Source: Paracoccaceae bacterium | GTDB taxonomy: Bacteria; Pseudomonadota; Alphaproteobacteria; Rhodobacterales; Rhodobacteraceae | NCBI GenBank assembly: GCA_027486345.1 | Contig: JAIXPH010000030.1 | Span: 1 to 64,000, forward strand | Length of the DNA: 64,000 bases | Reading direction: 5' to 3' | Shown: positions 35,507 to 44,407 of the stretch, in pieces | Layout: each line of letters opens with the position of its first letter | Position numbering within the stretch: the stretch's first letter is position 1 | Program-made: the position numbers and the translations under genes | Notes under the pieces: generated by a model | What the model was told of the DNA's origin: nothing | What the model saw: only the letters and a program-made list of their open reading frames with translations | Database searches by the model: none

Positions 35507-36559
35507 ATGACCCGCTTCACACGCCTGCTTGCCTCCACCGCCCTTGCGCTTTCGGTCGCCGCCCCGGCGATGGCCGCCGATTCCGAACTGACCGTCTTCG
35601 ACTGGTCCGGGTTCGAGATTGACGGGCTGTTCACCGATTACGTCGCCAAACATGGCGACAAGCCCACCTTCGCCTTCTTCGGCGACGATGATGAGGCGTT
35701 CCAGAAGGTGGCGTCGGGCTTCAAGGCGGATGCGGTGCATCCCTGCTCGCAAATGGTGTCGAAATACCGTGATGCCGGGCTGATCGAGCCTTGGGACACG
35801 TCGAAGCTGACCTCGCTTGACCAGCTGGACCCGACGATGCTGGAAAGCCCGGTGTTCAAGGATGATCAGGGCCTGTGGTACCTGCCCTCTTACTGGGGCG
35901 CCACCGCCGTTGCCTACAACACCAAGGAAGTCCCGGCCGAGGATGTGGCGACCCTGCAGGTCTTTGCCGATCCGAAATACGCGGGCCGTATCTCACTGCC
36001 CGATTCGTCGGATGACGTCTGGGCGCTGGCCTACCTTGCCACCGGTGTGACCGACTGGACCGCCATCACCGAAGAGCAGTTCCAGGCCGCCGCCGCATGG
36101 CTGCGCAGCGTGCATCCGAATGTGCGCGCCTATTGGGCCGACCCGTCGGAACAGACGCAGTTGATGATGTCGGGTGAAGTGCTGATCGCCTGGTCGTGGA
36201 ACGACGGCGTGGCGCTGTTGCAGGCCGAGGGCTTCCCCGTCGGCTTCCAGCGCGAGGCGAAAGAGGGGGCTTCCACCTTCGTCTGCGGCTGGGTCAACAT
36301 GAAGGACGGCCCCGGCAACGAGGACAAGCTCTATGACTTCGTCAACAGCTGGCTGCGCCATGACGCTGCCAAGGCGCTGGTCGAAGGCTTGGGCTATGGC
36401 CATTCCAACAAGGTCGGCATGGGCGAGATCGCGCCCGAGGAACTGGTGACCGCCGGTCTGCAGCCCGTGAATGCCCTGTCGCTGCCGCAGGTCCCCAATG
36501 ACCCCTCGCTGCGCGAGCGTCAGTTGCAGGAGTTCGAGCTGATCAAGCAGGGGTTCTGA
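35507..36559 (+). CDS. Polyamine-type ABC transporter substrate-binding protein (PotD/PotF-like), orphan
   Basis: A 350-residue periplasmic protein. The signal peptide MTRFTRLLASTALALSVA ends at AMAA; the mature part starts with ELTVFDWSGFE. Conserved blocks include LPSYWGATAVAYNT and the late VNSWLRHDAAK. Bacterial PotD/F-like proteins bind putrescine, spermidine or other small amines. AGAGG precedes the ATG. No permease or ATPase gene follows; a terminator does, so its transporter partners must be encoded elsewhere. Confidence 0.85.
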   Translation: MTRFTRLLASTALALSVAAPAMAADSELTVFDWSGFEIDGLFTDYVAKHGDKPTFAFFGDDDEAFQKVASGFKADAVHPCSQMVSKYRDAGLIEPWDTSKLTSLDQLDPTMLESPVFKDDQGLWYLPSYWGATAVAYNTKEVPAEDVATLQVFADPKYAGRISLPDSSDDVWALAYLATGVTDWTAITEEQFQAAAAWLRSVHPNVRAYWADPSEQTQLMMSGEVLIAWSWNDGVALLQAEGFPVGFQREAKEGASTFVCGWVNMKDGPGNEDKLYDFVNSWLRHDAAKALVEGLGYGHSNKVGMGEIAPEELVTAGLQPVNALSLPQVPNDPSLRERQLQEFELIKQGF

Positions 36560-36592
36560 TCCCTGTCGCCAAATGACTTTGGCATTCAACAG

Positions 36593-36625
36593 GGGGTCGC
36601 CCGTCAAAGGGCGGCCCCTTCCTTT
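36593..36625 (+). terminator. Rho-independent terminator of the binding-protein gene
   Basis: GGGGTCGCCC (36593-36602) pairs with GGGCGGCCCC (36609-36618), with one G-T pair, then TTCCTTTT. Confidence 0.85.
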
Positions 36626-36698
36626 TGACAGACCGGACCAAACGGTCCGGCCGGGCAGCTGTCATGTGCTTGTGATCCCTGCGGCGCACCATGATGCC

Positions 36699-37160
36699 AT
36701 GTACGAACTGCGCCCCGCCCTTCCCGATGACGCTCCGTTCCTTGCCGCGCTGGAGGCAGAGGTGATGGAAGCCCATGCCCGCGCGCAATGGGGGTCTTTC
36801 CATCCGGCTGATCTGTCGGCCTTTGACCTGTCGAACACCCGGCTTGTTCACGTCGCGGGGAAGCGGATCGGGTACGTGACCGTGGAACGCGAGGTCGGGC
36901 ATCTGCGCTTGCGAAAGCTTTATCTCACCGCCTCTCATCAGAGGCAGGGATTCGGCGGTGCGTTGCTGGCCATGGTGCGGGCCGAGGCAGCGGCGCAAGG
37001 CCTGCCCGTGCGGTTGAGCGTGCTGCGGGCCAACACGCGTGCATTGGCCTTCTATCGGCGCGAAGGGCTGGTCGTGACGGACACGACCCCGGACCGGATC
37101 TTTCTGGAAGCGCCGTTGCAGATGGCCCGAACAGACGACAGGACAGAAAGCGCGGCCTGA
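36699..37160 (+). CDS. GNAT-family N-acetyltransferase
   Basis: A 153-residue acetyltransferase starting MYELRPALPDDAPFL. Motif A, which binds acetyl-CoA, is HQRQGFGGALLAMV, and ANTRALAFYRREG is motif B. The acceptor substrate is unknown. The ATG at 36699 has no strong ribosome site, so the start is uncertain; in-frame codons exist upstream but add residues unlike the family. The gene ends just before the ssrA promoter. Confidence 0.82.
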   Translation: MYELRPALPDDAPFLAALEAEVMEAHARAQWGSFHPADLSAFDLSNTRLVHVAGKRIGYVTVEREVGHLRLRKLYLTASHQRQGFGGALLAMVRAEAAAQGLPVRLSVLRANTRALAFYRREGLVVTDTTPDRIFLEAPLQMARTDDRTESAA

Positions 37161-37174
37161 TCGCGGCGGGGCCC

Positions 37175-37203
37175 TTGTGACGCGGCCCGGACCGGCCTAT
37201 ATC
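37175..37203 (+). promoter_or_regulatory. ssrA promoter
   Basis: TTGTGA (37175-37180), a 17-base spacer and TATATC (37198-37203) form a good housekeeping promoter with a start expected near 37210, matching the first hairpin of the tmRNA precursor. Confidence 0.7.
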
Positions 37204-37210
37204 TCGTCTT

Positions 37211-37540
37211 GTCCGGGGCAACCCGGACTATGGCGATAAACGCACCTGTAATAGACGGCTCGGACCCGGGGGCGGTACCCGGCGGCTCCACCATTCCACC
37301 CGATCATTGCGGGGGTTAGGGGCCGAAACAGGATCGACGGACGTTCAAAGAGGCCAGCTTTCGCTCGGTGAGGTACCACCGTTATCGGTCCAAGATCACA
37401 GTTGCCAATGACAACCGTGCTCCGGTGGCGCTGGCTGCGTAAGCAGCTCGCAATACCAAAACTAAGCCCTTGCGGGTAGCACCGTAAGGCGGGGTTCGCA
37501 GGTACCTGGCAACAGAAACCTGCACCTTTCCCCAGATTTG
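37211..37540 (+). ncRNA. ssrA: tmRNA, circularly permuted two-piece alphaproteobacterial form
   Basis: The gene gives a precursor cut into two pieces. The acceptor piece comes first and ends CGGCTCC-A-CCA at 37293. After a 25-base excised segment (37294-37318) the coding piece begins GGGGCCG (37319-37325), which pairs with CGGCTCC over seven base pairs to rebuild the tRNA-like acceptor stem. The mRNA-like tag at 37404-37442 encodes ANDNRAPVALAA and a TAA stop. A 5' precursor hairpin GTCCGGG-GCAA-CCCGGAC (37211-37228) closes on a GNRA loop. tmRNA rescues stalled ribosomes with SmpB. The exact 3' end is uncertain by about 20 bases. Confidence 0.95.
37404..37442 (+). other. tmRNA proteolysis-tag reading frame
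   Basis: GCC resume codon through TAA gives ANDNRAPVALAA, the degradation tag added to stalled proteins. The hydrophobic ALAA end is the usual ClpXP signal. Confidence 0.95.
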
Positions 37541-37582
37541 CTTGTGGTGCGGGGTTGTTCCGCTTCGGGTCGCAGGTTTGCG

Positions 37583-38992
37583 TCAGCGCAGCATCGCGCC
37601 CGGGTTCAAGATCCCCAGCGGGTCCAGCGCCGCCTTGATCGCGCGCATGGCCGCGAGCTTTGCCGGATCGCAGTAGCGTTCCAGATCGCCCACTTTCAGC
37701 CGCCCGATGCCATGTTCGGCGCTGACCGATCCGCCCATCTGATCGACCAGATCATGCACGCAGGCCTTGACCGCGTCGCGCTGCGCGTCGTGGTCGCGGC
37801 GTGTGCGTCCCGGCACCGGAAAGACGTTGAAATGCAGGTTGCCGTCGCCCAGATGGCCAAAGCAGTTCACGCGGAAGTCGTCGATCCGGGCCAGTGCGTC
37901 CTGCGCCTGCGGGATGAATTCCGGCACCGCCGACAAGGGCAGGCTGATGTCATGCGACGAAACCGCGCCGATCCTGCGGTTCGCCTCGGGAATCGATTCG
38001 CGGATGCGCCAAAGCTGGGCGCGCTGGGTTTCAGAGGCGGCGATGACGCCATCCAGCACCAGACCCGCCGCGTCGGCCTGTTCGTACAGCGTGGCCATCA
38101 TTTCCTCTGCCGGGACAGAGGACGGCAGACCCAGTTCCAGCAGCACCGACCATTCGGGCGCGGTGGCAAAGGGTTGGGTCACTTCGGGCATGGTCTGGGC
38201 CAGAAAATCAAAACCCATGCGGTGCATCAGTTCAAAGGCGGAAACCATGCCGGGGGCCAGCGCGCCCGTCATCGTCAGAAGTTTCAATGCAGCAGCGGGC
38301 GAGGGCACCACCAGCATCGCCGTCAGGTTCACATCCGGGCGCGGGAACAGCCGCAAGCTCGCCGCCGTGATCACGCCGAGCGTCCCTTCAGAGCCGATCA
38401 GCAGATGGCGGAGGTCGTAGCCCGTATTGTCCTTGCGCAGGCGTTTCAGGCCGTGGTGGATGCTGCCATCGGCCATCACCGCCTCAACCCCCAGACAGAG
38501 GTCGCGCGCATTGCCGTAGCGCAGCACGTTCAGACCGCCCGCATTGGTGCCCAGCGCCCCGCCGATCTGCGCCGTGCCTTCGGAGGCGAGCGAGAGCGGG
38601 AACAACCGCCCCACCCTTTCGGCGGCCTCTTGCACCTGTTGCAGGGTCATCCCGGCCTCGACCGTCAGGGCGTTCTCTTCGGGCCAGAGGCCACGAACGG
38701 CGGTCATCCGTTCCAAGGACAACAGGATCGGCGCCGGGCCTTCGGGCAGGATCTGCCCGCCGACAAGCCCGGTGCCCCCGCCCCAAGGCACGATCCCCAC
38801 CCGCGCAGCCCCACAGGCGCGGACGACTTCGGCCACCTGCTCGGTCGTGCGCGGCAGGGCCACCGCCCCGGCCAGCCCCTGCCAACGCCCGCGCGGTTCT
38901 TCCAGATAGCGCGCCTCGGCGGGTCGCAGGCTGCCTTCGGGCAGGCGCGCGGCAAGGCTTTCGACAAAAGCGGCATCGGCGGGGTTCAACAT
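37583..38992 (-). CDS. FAD-linked 2-hydroxyacid dehydrogenase (GlcD/D-lactate/D-2-hydroxyglutarate type)
   Basis: A 469-residue flavoprotein of the VAO family. The N-terminal PCMH-type FAD domain carries PWGGGTGLVGG and GTNAGGLNVLRYGNARDLCLG; the C-terminal domain ends with the metal/substrate motif NCFGHLGDGNLHFN and VSAEHGIGRLK. Such enzymes oxidise D-lactate, D-2-hydroxyglutarate or glycolate and pass electrons to quinone or ETF. No partner subunits are adjacent, which favours a single-subunit D-lactate or D-2-hydroxyglutarate dehydrogenase. Confidence 0.88.
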   Translation of the reverse strand: MLNPADAAFVESLAARLPEGSLRPAEARYLEEPRGRWQGLAGAVALPRTTEQVAEVVRACGAARVGIVPWGGGTGLVGGQILPEGPAPILLSLERMTAVRGLWPEENALTVEAGMTLQQVQEAAERVGRLFPLSLASEGTAQIGGALGTNAGGLNVLRYGNARDLCLGVEAVMADGSIHHGLKRLRKDNTGYDLRHLLIGSEGTLGVITAASLRLFPRPDVNLTAMLVVPSPAAALKLLTMTGALAPGMVSAFELMHRMGFDFLAQTMPEVTQPFATAPEWSVLLELGLPSSVPAEEMMATLYEQADAAGLVLDGVIAASETQRAQLWRIRESIPEANRRIGAVSSHDISLPLSAVPEFIPQAQDALARIDDFRVNCFGHLGDGNLHFNVFPVPGRTRRDHDAQRDAVKACVHDLVDQMGGSVSAEHGIGRLKVGDLERYCDPAKLAAMRAIKAALDPLGILNPGAMLR

Positions 38993-39071
38993 GGGGCACC
39001 TCTTTCGTCCCGCATAACCTACGGCGCGCGCCGGGAAAAGCGCTGTGGTGCACCGGGATGGCGCGAAACCC

Positions 39072-39878
39072 TCAGGGGATCGGCGTGGGGTCGAGGATCA
39101 GGATCGCGGGTCTGCCCGGCAGCTCGGACGGCGCGAAGTCCATCTCGGAAAGCCCGGTTTCGACGATGTCGAATTCGCCCTCCATCCGGGTCTTGAACAC
39201 CTCAAGCGAGGCGCCGGAAAACCAGTGCATCGGGATCACCACGCTGGCGCGCAGGCGTTTGACGATGCCCGCCATGTCATCGATCCCCAGCGTGTAACCG
39301 CCATCGACCGGCACCATCAACACGTCCAAGCGCCCGATGGCGGCATATTGTTCGTCATTGGGGATCTGGTGCAGGTGGCCCAGATGGCCAATGCACAGCC
39401 CCCCCGCCTCGAACACGAAGATCGAATTACCATCCGCCCGCGCGCCCTCGCCAAAGGGGCCGCGCGTGTCGGTGGTGACGTTGCGCACCAGCATCGCGCC
39501 GAGGTCCAGTTCGTATTGCGCCGGGCCGTTGGCATCGGGCCATCCTGCCAGCACATGCGGGATGCGCGGGTCGGGATTGGCGGTCCAATGGGTGGAATGG
39601 GCGTTGTTCATCGTCACCACATCCGGCACCACATCGGGATTGCCGATCCAGCCGGTGTAATCCGTGACCGCCATCACCCCGCCCGAGGTGATGGCAAAGC
39701 TGGCATGACCCAGATAGCGGATGCGGGCATGGTCGGTCTGCACCTCCTCCCCCCAGCTTGCGGGCATCACGCGCGGCGCGTCCGGGCCTTGGGCAAGGGC
39801 AAAGCAATTCGACGGCGGGCGTTCCTGCGCTGTGGCGGGCAGGGCAAGGACGGCAAGGCACAGGGCAAGAATCCGCAT
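39072..39878 (-). CDS. Exported MBL-fold (UlaG-like) metal-dependent hydrolase
   Basis: A 268-residue protein with a signal peptide (MRILALCLAVLALPATAQ). Metal-site candidates are GHASF, VTMNNAHSTH, IGHLGHLH and the late IPMHWFSG, all present here but partly lost in the paralog at 31945-32781. It belongs to a beta-lactamase-fold branch without an assigned reaction. The gene stands between the FAD oxidase and the divergent photolyase. Confidence 0.78.
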   Translation of the reverse strand: MRILALCLAVLALPATAQERPPSNCFALAQGPDAPRVMPASWGEEVQTDHARIRYLGHASFAITSGGVMAVTDYTGWIGNPDVVPDVVTMNNAHSTHWTANPDPRIPHVLAGWPDANGPAQYELDLGAMLVRNVTTDTRGPFGEGARADGNSIFVFEAGGLCIGHLGHLHQIPNDEQYAAIGRLDVLMVPVDGGYTLGIDDMAGIVKRLRASVVIPMHWFSGASLEVFKTRMEGEFDIVETGLSEMDFAPSELPGRPAILILDPTPIP

Positions 39879-40037
39879 CGGCAGGCTCCGGGTCTGTCGG
39901 GGAGGGTGATTGGCAGATAGAGTGCCACTCCCGCAGGTCCACGTCGCCTCACGGATGCGTCATTTTCGGGTGATCCGAACGCGGCGCGGCGGCGTATCTG
40001 ATCACCTGACCAAACCATAACAAAAAGCAGACCCCCC

Positions 40038-41483
40038 ATGGCCAGCCCGCCGCTCCCCTCCACCGCCCCCCTGATCCTGTGGTTCCGGCGCGACTTGCGG
40101 CTGGACGATCTGCCGATGCTGACGGCGGCTTTGGCGACGGGGCGACCCGTGGTGCCGGTGTTCATCCTTGATCCCGAAACCGAAGGTCTGGGGGCCGCGC
40201 CGAAGTGGCGGCTGGGTTTGGGGATCGCGCAGTTTGCCGAACGGCTGGCGGCGATGGGATCGCGGCTGATCCTGCGGCGCGGTCCCGCGCTTGCGGTGCT
40301 TGAGGCCTTGGTGGCCGAGGTCGGGGCGGCGGGGGTGATGTGGTCGCGCCTTTATGATCCGGCGGCCAAGGCGCGGGATGCGTCGGTGAAGTCGGCGCTA
40401 AAGGCGCGGGGTCTGATCGCCGAAAGCCATTCCGGCCATCTGCTGCATGAGCCATGGACGGTTGAGACGGGAACGGGCGGCTTTTACCGCGTCTACACGC
40501 CTTATTGGCGCGCGGTGCGTGGGCGCGATATACCTGCGCCGGTGCCCGCGCCCAGCGCCCTGCCCACGCCCGATCACTGGCCCGCCTCTGACCGGCTGGA
40601 CGACTGGCAGATGGGGGCCGCCATGCGGCGCGGTGCGGCCGTGGTGCTGCCCCACACGCGGGTGGGTGAGGCTGCGGCGCTGGACCGGCTGCAATCCTTC
40701 CTGTCCGGCCCGGTGGAGCGCTATGCCACCGACCGCGACCTGCCCGACACGCCTGCCACCTCGCGCCTGTCGGAAAACCTGACCTATGGCGAGATCGGCC
40801 CCCGCCGCATCTGGCACGCAGGCTGGGCCGCGATGGACCAGGGCCGCGCCGGGGCGGAAACGTTCCTGAAGGAACTGGTCTGGCGCGAGTTTTCCTATCA
40901 CCTGATGCACCACACCCCGCATATCCTGACTGCGAACTGGAAGCCCGATTGGGACAGTTTCGGCTGGCAGGGTGACAGCGCGGCGGTGGAGCGCTGGCGG
41001 CAGGGCATGACCGGCGAGCCCTTTGTCGATGCCGCCATGCGAGAGATGTATGTGACCGGCACCATGCACAACCGCGCGCGGATGATCGCGGCCTCCTACC
41101 TGACCAAGCACATGCTGACGCATTGGAAACTGGGGCTGGACTGGTTCGCCGAGTGCCTGATCGACTGGGACCCCGCCGCCAATGCGATGGGCTGGCAATG
41201 GGCGGCAGGCTCCGGCCCGGATGCCGCACCCTATTTCCGCATCTTCAATCCGGCCACGCAGGCGGAAAAGTTCGATCCCCTGCAACGCTACCGCAAACGC
41301 TTCATCGCGGAACTGTCGCGCGCGCCGGGGGCGGAGGCGCTGTCCTTCTTTGACGCCGCGCCGCGCGCATGGGGGATGGATGCGAAACGCCCCTACCCTC
41401 GCCCGTTGGTTGATCTGGCGGCAGGGCGGGATCGCGCCTTGGCGGCCTATCAGGCCAATCGCGCTGCGCCTGTGGCGGATTGA
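40038..41483 (+). CDS. phrB: Deoxyribodipyrimidine photolyase (class I, FAD-binding)
   Basis: A 481-residue cryptochrome/photolyase. The N-terminal antenna domain begins with LWFRRDLRLDDLPML; the FAD-binding helical domain has LVWREFSYHLMHH, the MHNRARMIAASYLTK loop and WQWAAGSGPDAAPYFRIF, in which the tryptophan and asparagine-type lesion contacts lie. It uses blue light to split cyclobutane pyrimidine dimers. No SOS box was found upstream. It is followed after 75 bases by cfa on the same strand. Confidence 0.95.
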   Translation: MASPPLPSTAPLILWFRRDLRLDDLPMLTAALATGRPVVPVFILDPETEGLGAAPKWRLGLGIAQFAERLAAMGSRLILRRGPALAVLEALVAEVGAAGVMWSRLYDPAAKARDASVKSALKARGLIAESHSGHLLHEPWTVETGTGGFYRVYTPYWRAVRGRDIPAPVPAPSALPTPDHWPASDRLDDWQMGAAMRRGAAVVLPHTRVGEAAALDRLQSFLSGPVERYATDRDLPDTPATSRLSENLTYGEIGPRRIWHAGWAAMDQGRAGAETFLKELVWREFSYHLMHHTPHILTANWKPDWDSFGWQGDSAAVERWRQGMTGEPFVDAAMREMYVTGTMHNRARMIAASYLTKHMLTHWKLGLDWFAECLIDWDPAANAMGWQWAAGSGPDAAPYFRIFNPATQAEKFDPLQRYRKRFIAELSRAPGAEALSFFDAAPRAWGMDAKRPYPRPLVDLAAGRDRALAAYQANRAAPVAD

Positions 41484-41558
41484 CGCGATGAAACCCTTGA
41501 GCGCCGCCTGCGTATCTGATTGCATCGCGATCTTGGGAATTGGTCCCTTGGGGGGAAA

Positions 41559-42773
41559 ATGGACGTCCTGACAACGACAAAAGGGCAGGCCAACCTGCCC
41601 CGCTACTTTGCATCGGCGCTTGAGGTGCTCAAGGGGCTGCGCTGTGGCCGCATCGACTTCGTGCTGCCGGATGGTCGCCGCTTTCGGGTGGAGGGAAAGG
41701 ACCCCGGCCCGGTGGGTGAAATCGCCGTGCACAATGCGGATGTCTTTGCCCGCCTGATCCGCGAAGGCGATCTGGGCTTTTGCGATGCCTATCTGGATGG
41801 CTGGTGGTCCACACCCGACCTGCAAGCGCTGCTGGATCTGGTGCAACTGCCGCAGAACACGGCGGTCAATGACGGCTTTCCGGGCATGGGCCTCGTGCGG
41901 ATGTACGAACGCCTGCGTTTCTGGCTGCAATCCAACTCCAAGCGGCAGGCCAAGAAGAACATCCAGTATCACTATGATCTTGGGAATGACTTCTACCGCC
42001 TCTGGCTGGATGACACGATGACCTATTCCTCGGCCATCTTCCACACCGGGCAGGAAAGTCTGGAAAAGGCCCAGACCGAGAAATACAAATCCATGGTCGA
42101 TCAGATGGGTGCGCAACCCGGCGACCACGTGCTGGAGATCGGCTGCGGCTGGGGTGGTTTCGCCGAATATGCCGCCCGTGAACGCGGCCTGCGTGTCACC
42201 TGCCTGACCATCAGCCCCTCGCAATTCGAATACGCCGTCGCGCGGATGGAAAAGGCGGGCCTGTCGGACCGTGTGACGATCAAGCTGCAGGATTACCGCG
42301 ATGAGCGCGGCACCTATGACGGCATCGCCTCGATCGAGATGTTCGAAGCCGTGGGCGAGAAGTATTGGCCCACCTATTTCGACACGCTGCGCGACCGCCT
42401 GAAACCCGGCAAGAACGCGACGTTGCAGATCATCACCATCGCCGATCATCGGTGGGAGATTTACCGCAACACGGTGGATTTTATCCAGAAATACATCTTC
42501 CCCGGCGGGATGCTGCCCGCGCCCAAGGTGCTGCGCGCCGAGGTGGAAAAGGCGGGCCTGCGCGTCAAAGGCTCCATCGAGTTTGGCAAGAGTTATAGCC
42601 AGACCCTGCGCCGCTGGCATGAGACCTTCAACGCCCGCTGGGATGAGGTGGCGAAACTGGGGTTCGATGACCGCTTCCGGCGGATGTGGAACTTTTACCT
42701 CACCTCTTGCGCCGGGGCGTTTGAGGGTGGAAATTGTGACGTGACCCAGATCACCGTGACCCGTCCCGTCTGA
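41559..42773 (+). CDS. cfa: Cyclopropane-fatty-acyl-phospholipid synthase
   Basis: A 404-residue SAM-dependent enzyme. The SAM-binding loop is VLEIGCGWGGFAEYAA; the N-terminal lipid-binding region and the YHYDLGNDFYRLWLD and the SIEMFEAVGEKYW motifs are typical of the family. It methylenates the double bond of unsaturated acyl chains in membrane phospholipids. ATG at 41559 has GGGGGAAA upstream. It may be co-transcribed with phrB. Confidence 0.93.
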   Translation: MDVLTTTKGQANLPRYFASALEVLKGLRCGRIDFVLPDGRRFRVEGKDPGPVGEIAVHNADVFARLIREGDLGFCDAYLDGWWSTPDLQALLDLVQLPQNTAVNDGFPGMGLVRMYERLRFWLQSNSKRQAKKNIQYHYDLGNDFYRLWLDDTMTYSSAIFHTGQESLEKAQTEKYKSMVDQMGAQPGDHVLEIGCGWGGFAEYAARERGLRVTCLTISPSQFEYAVARMEKAGLSDRVTIKLQDYRDERGTYDGIASIEMFEAVGEKYWPTYFDTLRDRLKPGKNATLQIITIADHRWEIYRNTVDFIQKYIFPGGMLPAPKVLRAEVEKAGLRVKGSIEFGKSYSQTLRRWHETFNARWDEVAKLGFDDRFRRMWNFYLTSCAGAFEGGNCDVTQITVTRPV

Positions 42774-42800
42774 CGGCGACGGGGCCGGTTGTCCGTAACC

Positions 42801-42833
42801 GACCTTGTGCCCGACCCTGTGCCCGACCCTGTG
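42801..42833 (+). repeat. 12-bp tandem repeat upstream of trgA
   Basis: GACCTTGTGCCC, GACCCTGTGCCC, then GACCCTGTG: nearly three units in the cfa-trgA gap, ending seven bases before the trgA ribosome site (AGAGGTGA). Confidence 0.8.
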
Positions 42834-42845
42834 TAAGAGGTGACC

Positions 42846-43289
42846 ATGCCGACTGCGGCCAAGCTCACGGGCTGTCTGCTCTTTGCGCTGATTGGCGCGG
42901 CAGTGGCGCTTCGTCTGCCTGTCTATCTGCCGCAAGGCATGAAGACCGGCCTCCTTTTGCCGATCACGGTGGTCGTGGCCGCCGTCCTCGGCTGGCGCAT
43001 CGCGGGGACCCGCAGCGGGCGGCAGACCTATGCCGACGGCGCTGCGACGGGGGTCTTGACGGTCGCCGTCACGCTGCTGACACTGCTGTTCACCTTTGGC
43101 CTCTTTGAGATGCTGCGCCTGACCCAGCGCATGATCTACAAGGGCCCGATGGAGGCGATCATCGGCATCTTCGAACAGGCGCTGAAATTCGCGCCGATGC
43201 TGTTGCACACGGACCTGATGTTGGTCATGGCGGTGGGCGGGTTGATGGCGGGCCTCGCCTGCGAAGCCGTGGGCCGGCGCTGGCCCTGA
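42846..43289 (+). CDS. trgA: TrgA-family membrane protein (tellurite resistance-associated)
   Basis: A 147-residue protein with four hydrophobic segments starting MPTAAKLTGCLLFALIG, the TrgA-family start. The Rhodobacter sphaeroides trgAB genes contribute to tellurite resistance; the mechanism of TrgA is unknown. The ATG follows AGAGGTGA. The trgB gene follows after 17 bases, so the pair forms an operon. Confidence 0.82.
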   Translation: MPTAAKLTGCLLFALIGAAVALRLPVYLPQGMKTGLLLPITVVVAAVLGWRIAGTRSGRQTYADGAATGVLTVAVTLLTLLFTFGLFEMLRLTQRMIYKGPMEAIIGIFEQALKFAPMLLHTDLMLVMAVGGLMAGLACEAVGRRWP

Positions 43290-43306
43290 CCAAAGGACAA
43301 GCGTTG

Positions 43307-44407
43307 ATGACCGAGTGTTTCGTGACCGGCCCAATGGCCGACCCCAGCCTTTATGGGGTGGTGATCGGCCCTGTTCCGGCGCGTCCCGCATGGCTGGACG
43401 GGCACCGTCTGGCCACCTTTGCCGGGGGGGCGGTGGCCCATCCTGTGCCGGGCGGGGAAGGTGTGGCCGGTCTGGTGGTGACGCTGGACGACAGCGGCCG
43501 CGACCGGTTGGAGCATGTGATGCACTCCCTGGGCGGTCAGGGCCGTCAGATGACGGTGCGGGTGGGGGAGACGGAGCGCACCCTGCGGCTGTGGTGCGGG
43601 GCCGAGACCGGCGCGCCCGACTGGCACCCGCGCGCCGCCCTGACCGATGCGCTGCGGGCCACCCTGCCCGATATCCTTGCCCTGCACGGCACCGACCCCG
43701 CCGCCATCGCCCGCCGTCTGGTGCCGATGCTGGTCCGCGCCGCCTCGCGTCTGCGGGCGGGCATGGACCCCGCGCCGCACAGCCTGCGCCGGGCCCCCTC
43801 AATCGGGGATGTCGCGGTGCAGGCCCGCCGTCAGCCCTATGCCAATTTCTTTGCGGTCGAGGAGCTGGACCTGTCCTTCCGCCGCTTTGACGGCTCCATG
43901 AGCCCGGTGGTCAACCGCGCGGCCTTCATCTCGGGCGATGCGGTGACGCTTCTGCCCTATGATGCCCGACGCGACCGGGTGCTGGTCATCGAGCAATTCC
44001 GCCCCGGCCCCCATATGCGCGGCGACACAAACCCATGGAGCCTTGAGGCCATCGCCGGACGCATCGACCCCGGCGAGACACCCGAAGCGGCCGGACGGCG
44101 CGAAGCGATGGAAGAGGCAGGGCTGACCCTCGGCGCCCTGCTGCCGGTTGCGGGCTATTACCCCAGCCCGGCGGCCAAGATCGAATATCTCTATTCCTTT
44201 GTCGCCCTCTGCGATCTGCCCGATGGCGCGGCGGGCGTCTTCGGCGTGGAGGGCGAGGCCGAGGATATTCGCGGCCACCTGATCCCCTTTGACCGCCTGA
44301 TGGCGCTGGTCGCCAGCGGTGAGGTGGGCAATGCGCCGCTGATCCTCACCGCGCTTTGGCTGCAACGCGAGCGAACCCGTCTGCGCGGGACCGTCAGCCC
44401 GCGCTGA
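43307..44407 (+). CDS. trgB: TrgB: two-domain protein with C-terminal NUDIX hydrolase (ADP-ribose pyrophosphatase type)
   Basis: A 366-residue protein. Residues 1-150 resemble a gamma-glutamylcyclotransferase-like fold ([16 protein letters not shown]). The C-terminal NUDIX domain has a complete box, [20 protein letters not shown] then AGL, and resembles ADP-ribose pyrophosphatases. ATG at 43307 has AAAGGA nine bases upstream; a TTG one codon earlier is possible. Its last 14 bases overlap the end of the converging cobT. Its role in tellurite resistance is known from the family, not from this sequence. Confidence 0.85.
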   Translation: MTECFVTGPMADPSLYGVVIGPVPARPAWLDGHRLATFAGGAVAHPVPGGEGVAGLVVTLDDSGRDRLEHVMHSLGGQGRQMTVRVGETERTLRLWCGAETGAPDWHPRAALTDALRATLPDILALHGTDPAAIARRLVPMLVRAASRLRAGMDPAPHSLRRAPSIGDVAVQARRQPYANFFAVEELDLSFRRFDGSMSPVVNRAAFISGDAVTLLPYDARRDRVLVIEQFRPGPHMRGDTNPWSLEAIAGRIDPGETPEAAGRREAMEEAGLTLGALLPVAGYYPSPAAKIEYLYSFVALCDLPDGAAGVFGVEGEAEDIRGHLIPFDRLMALVASGEVGNAPLILTALWLQRERTRLRGTVSPR

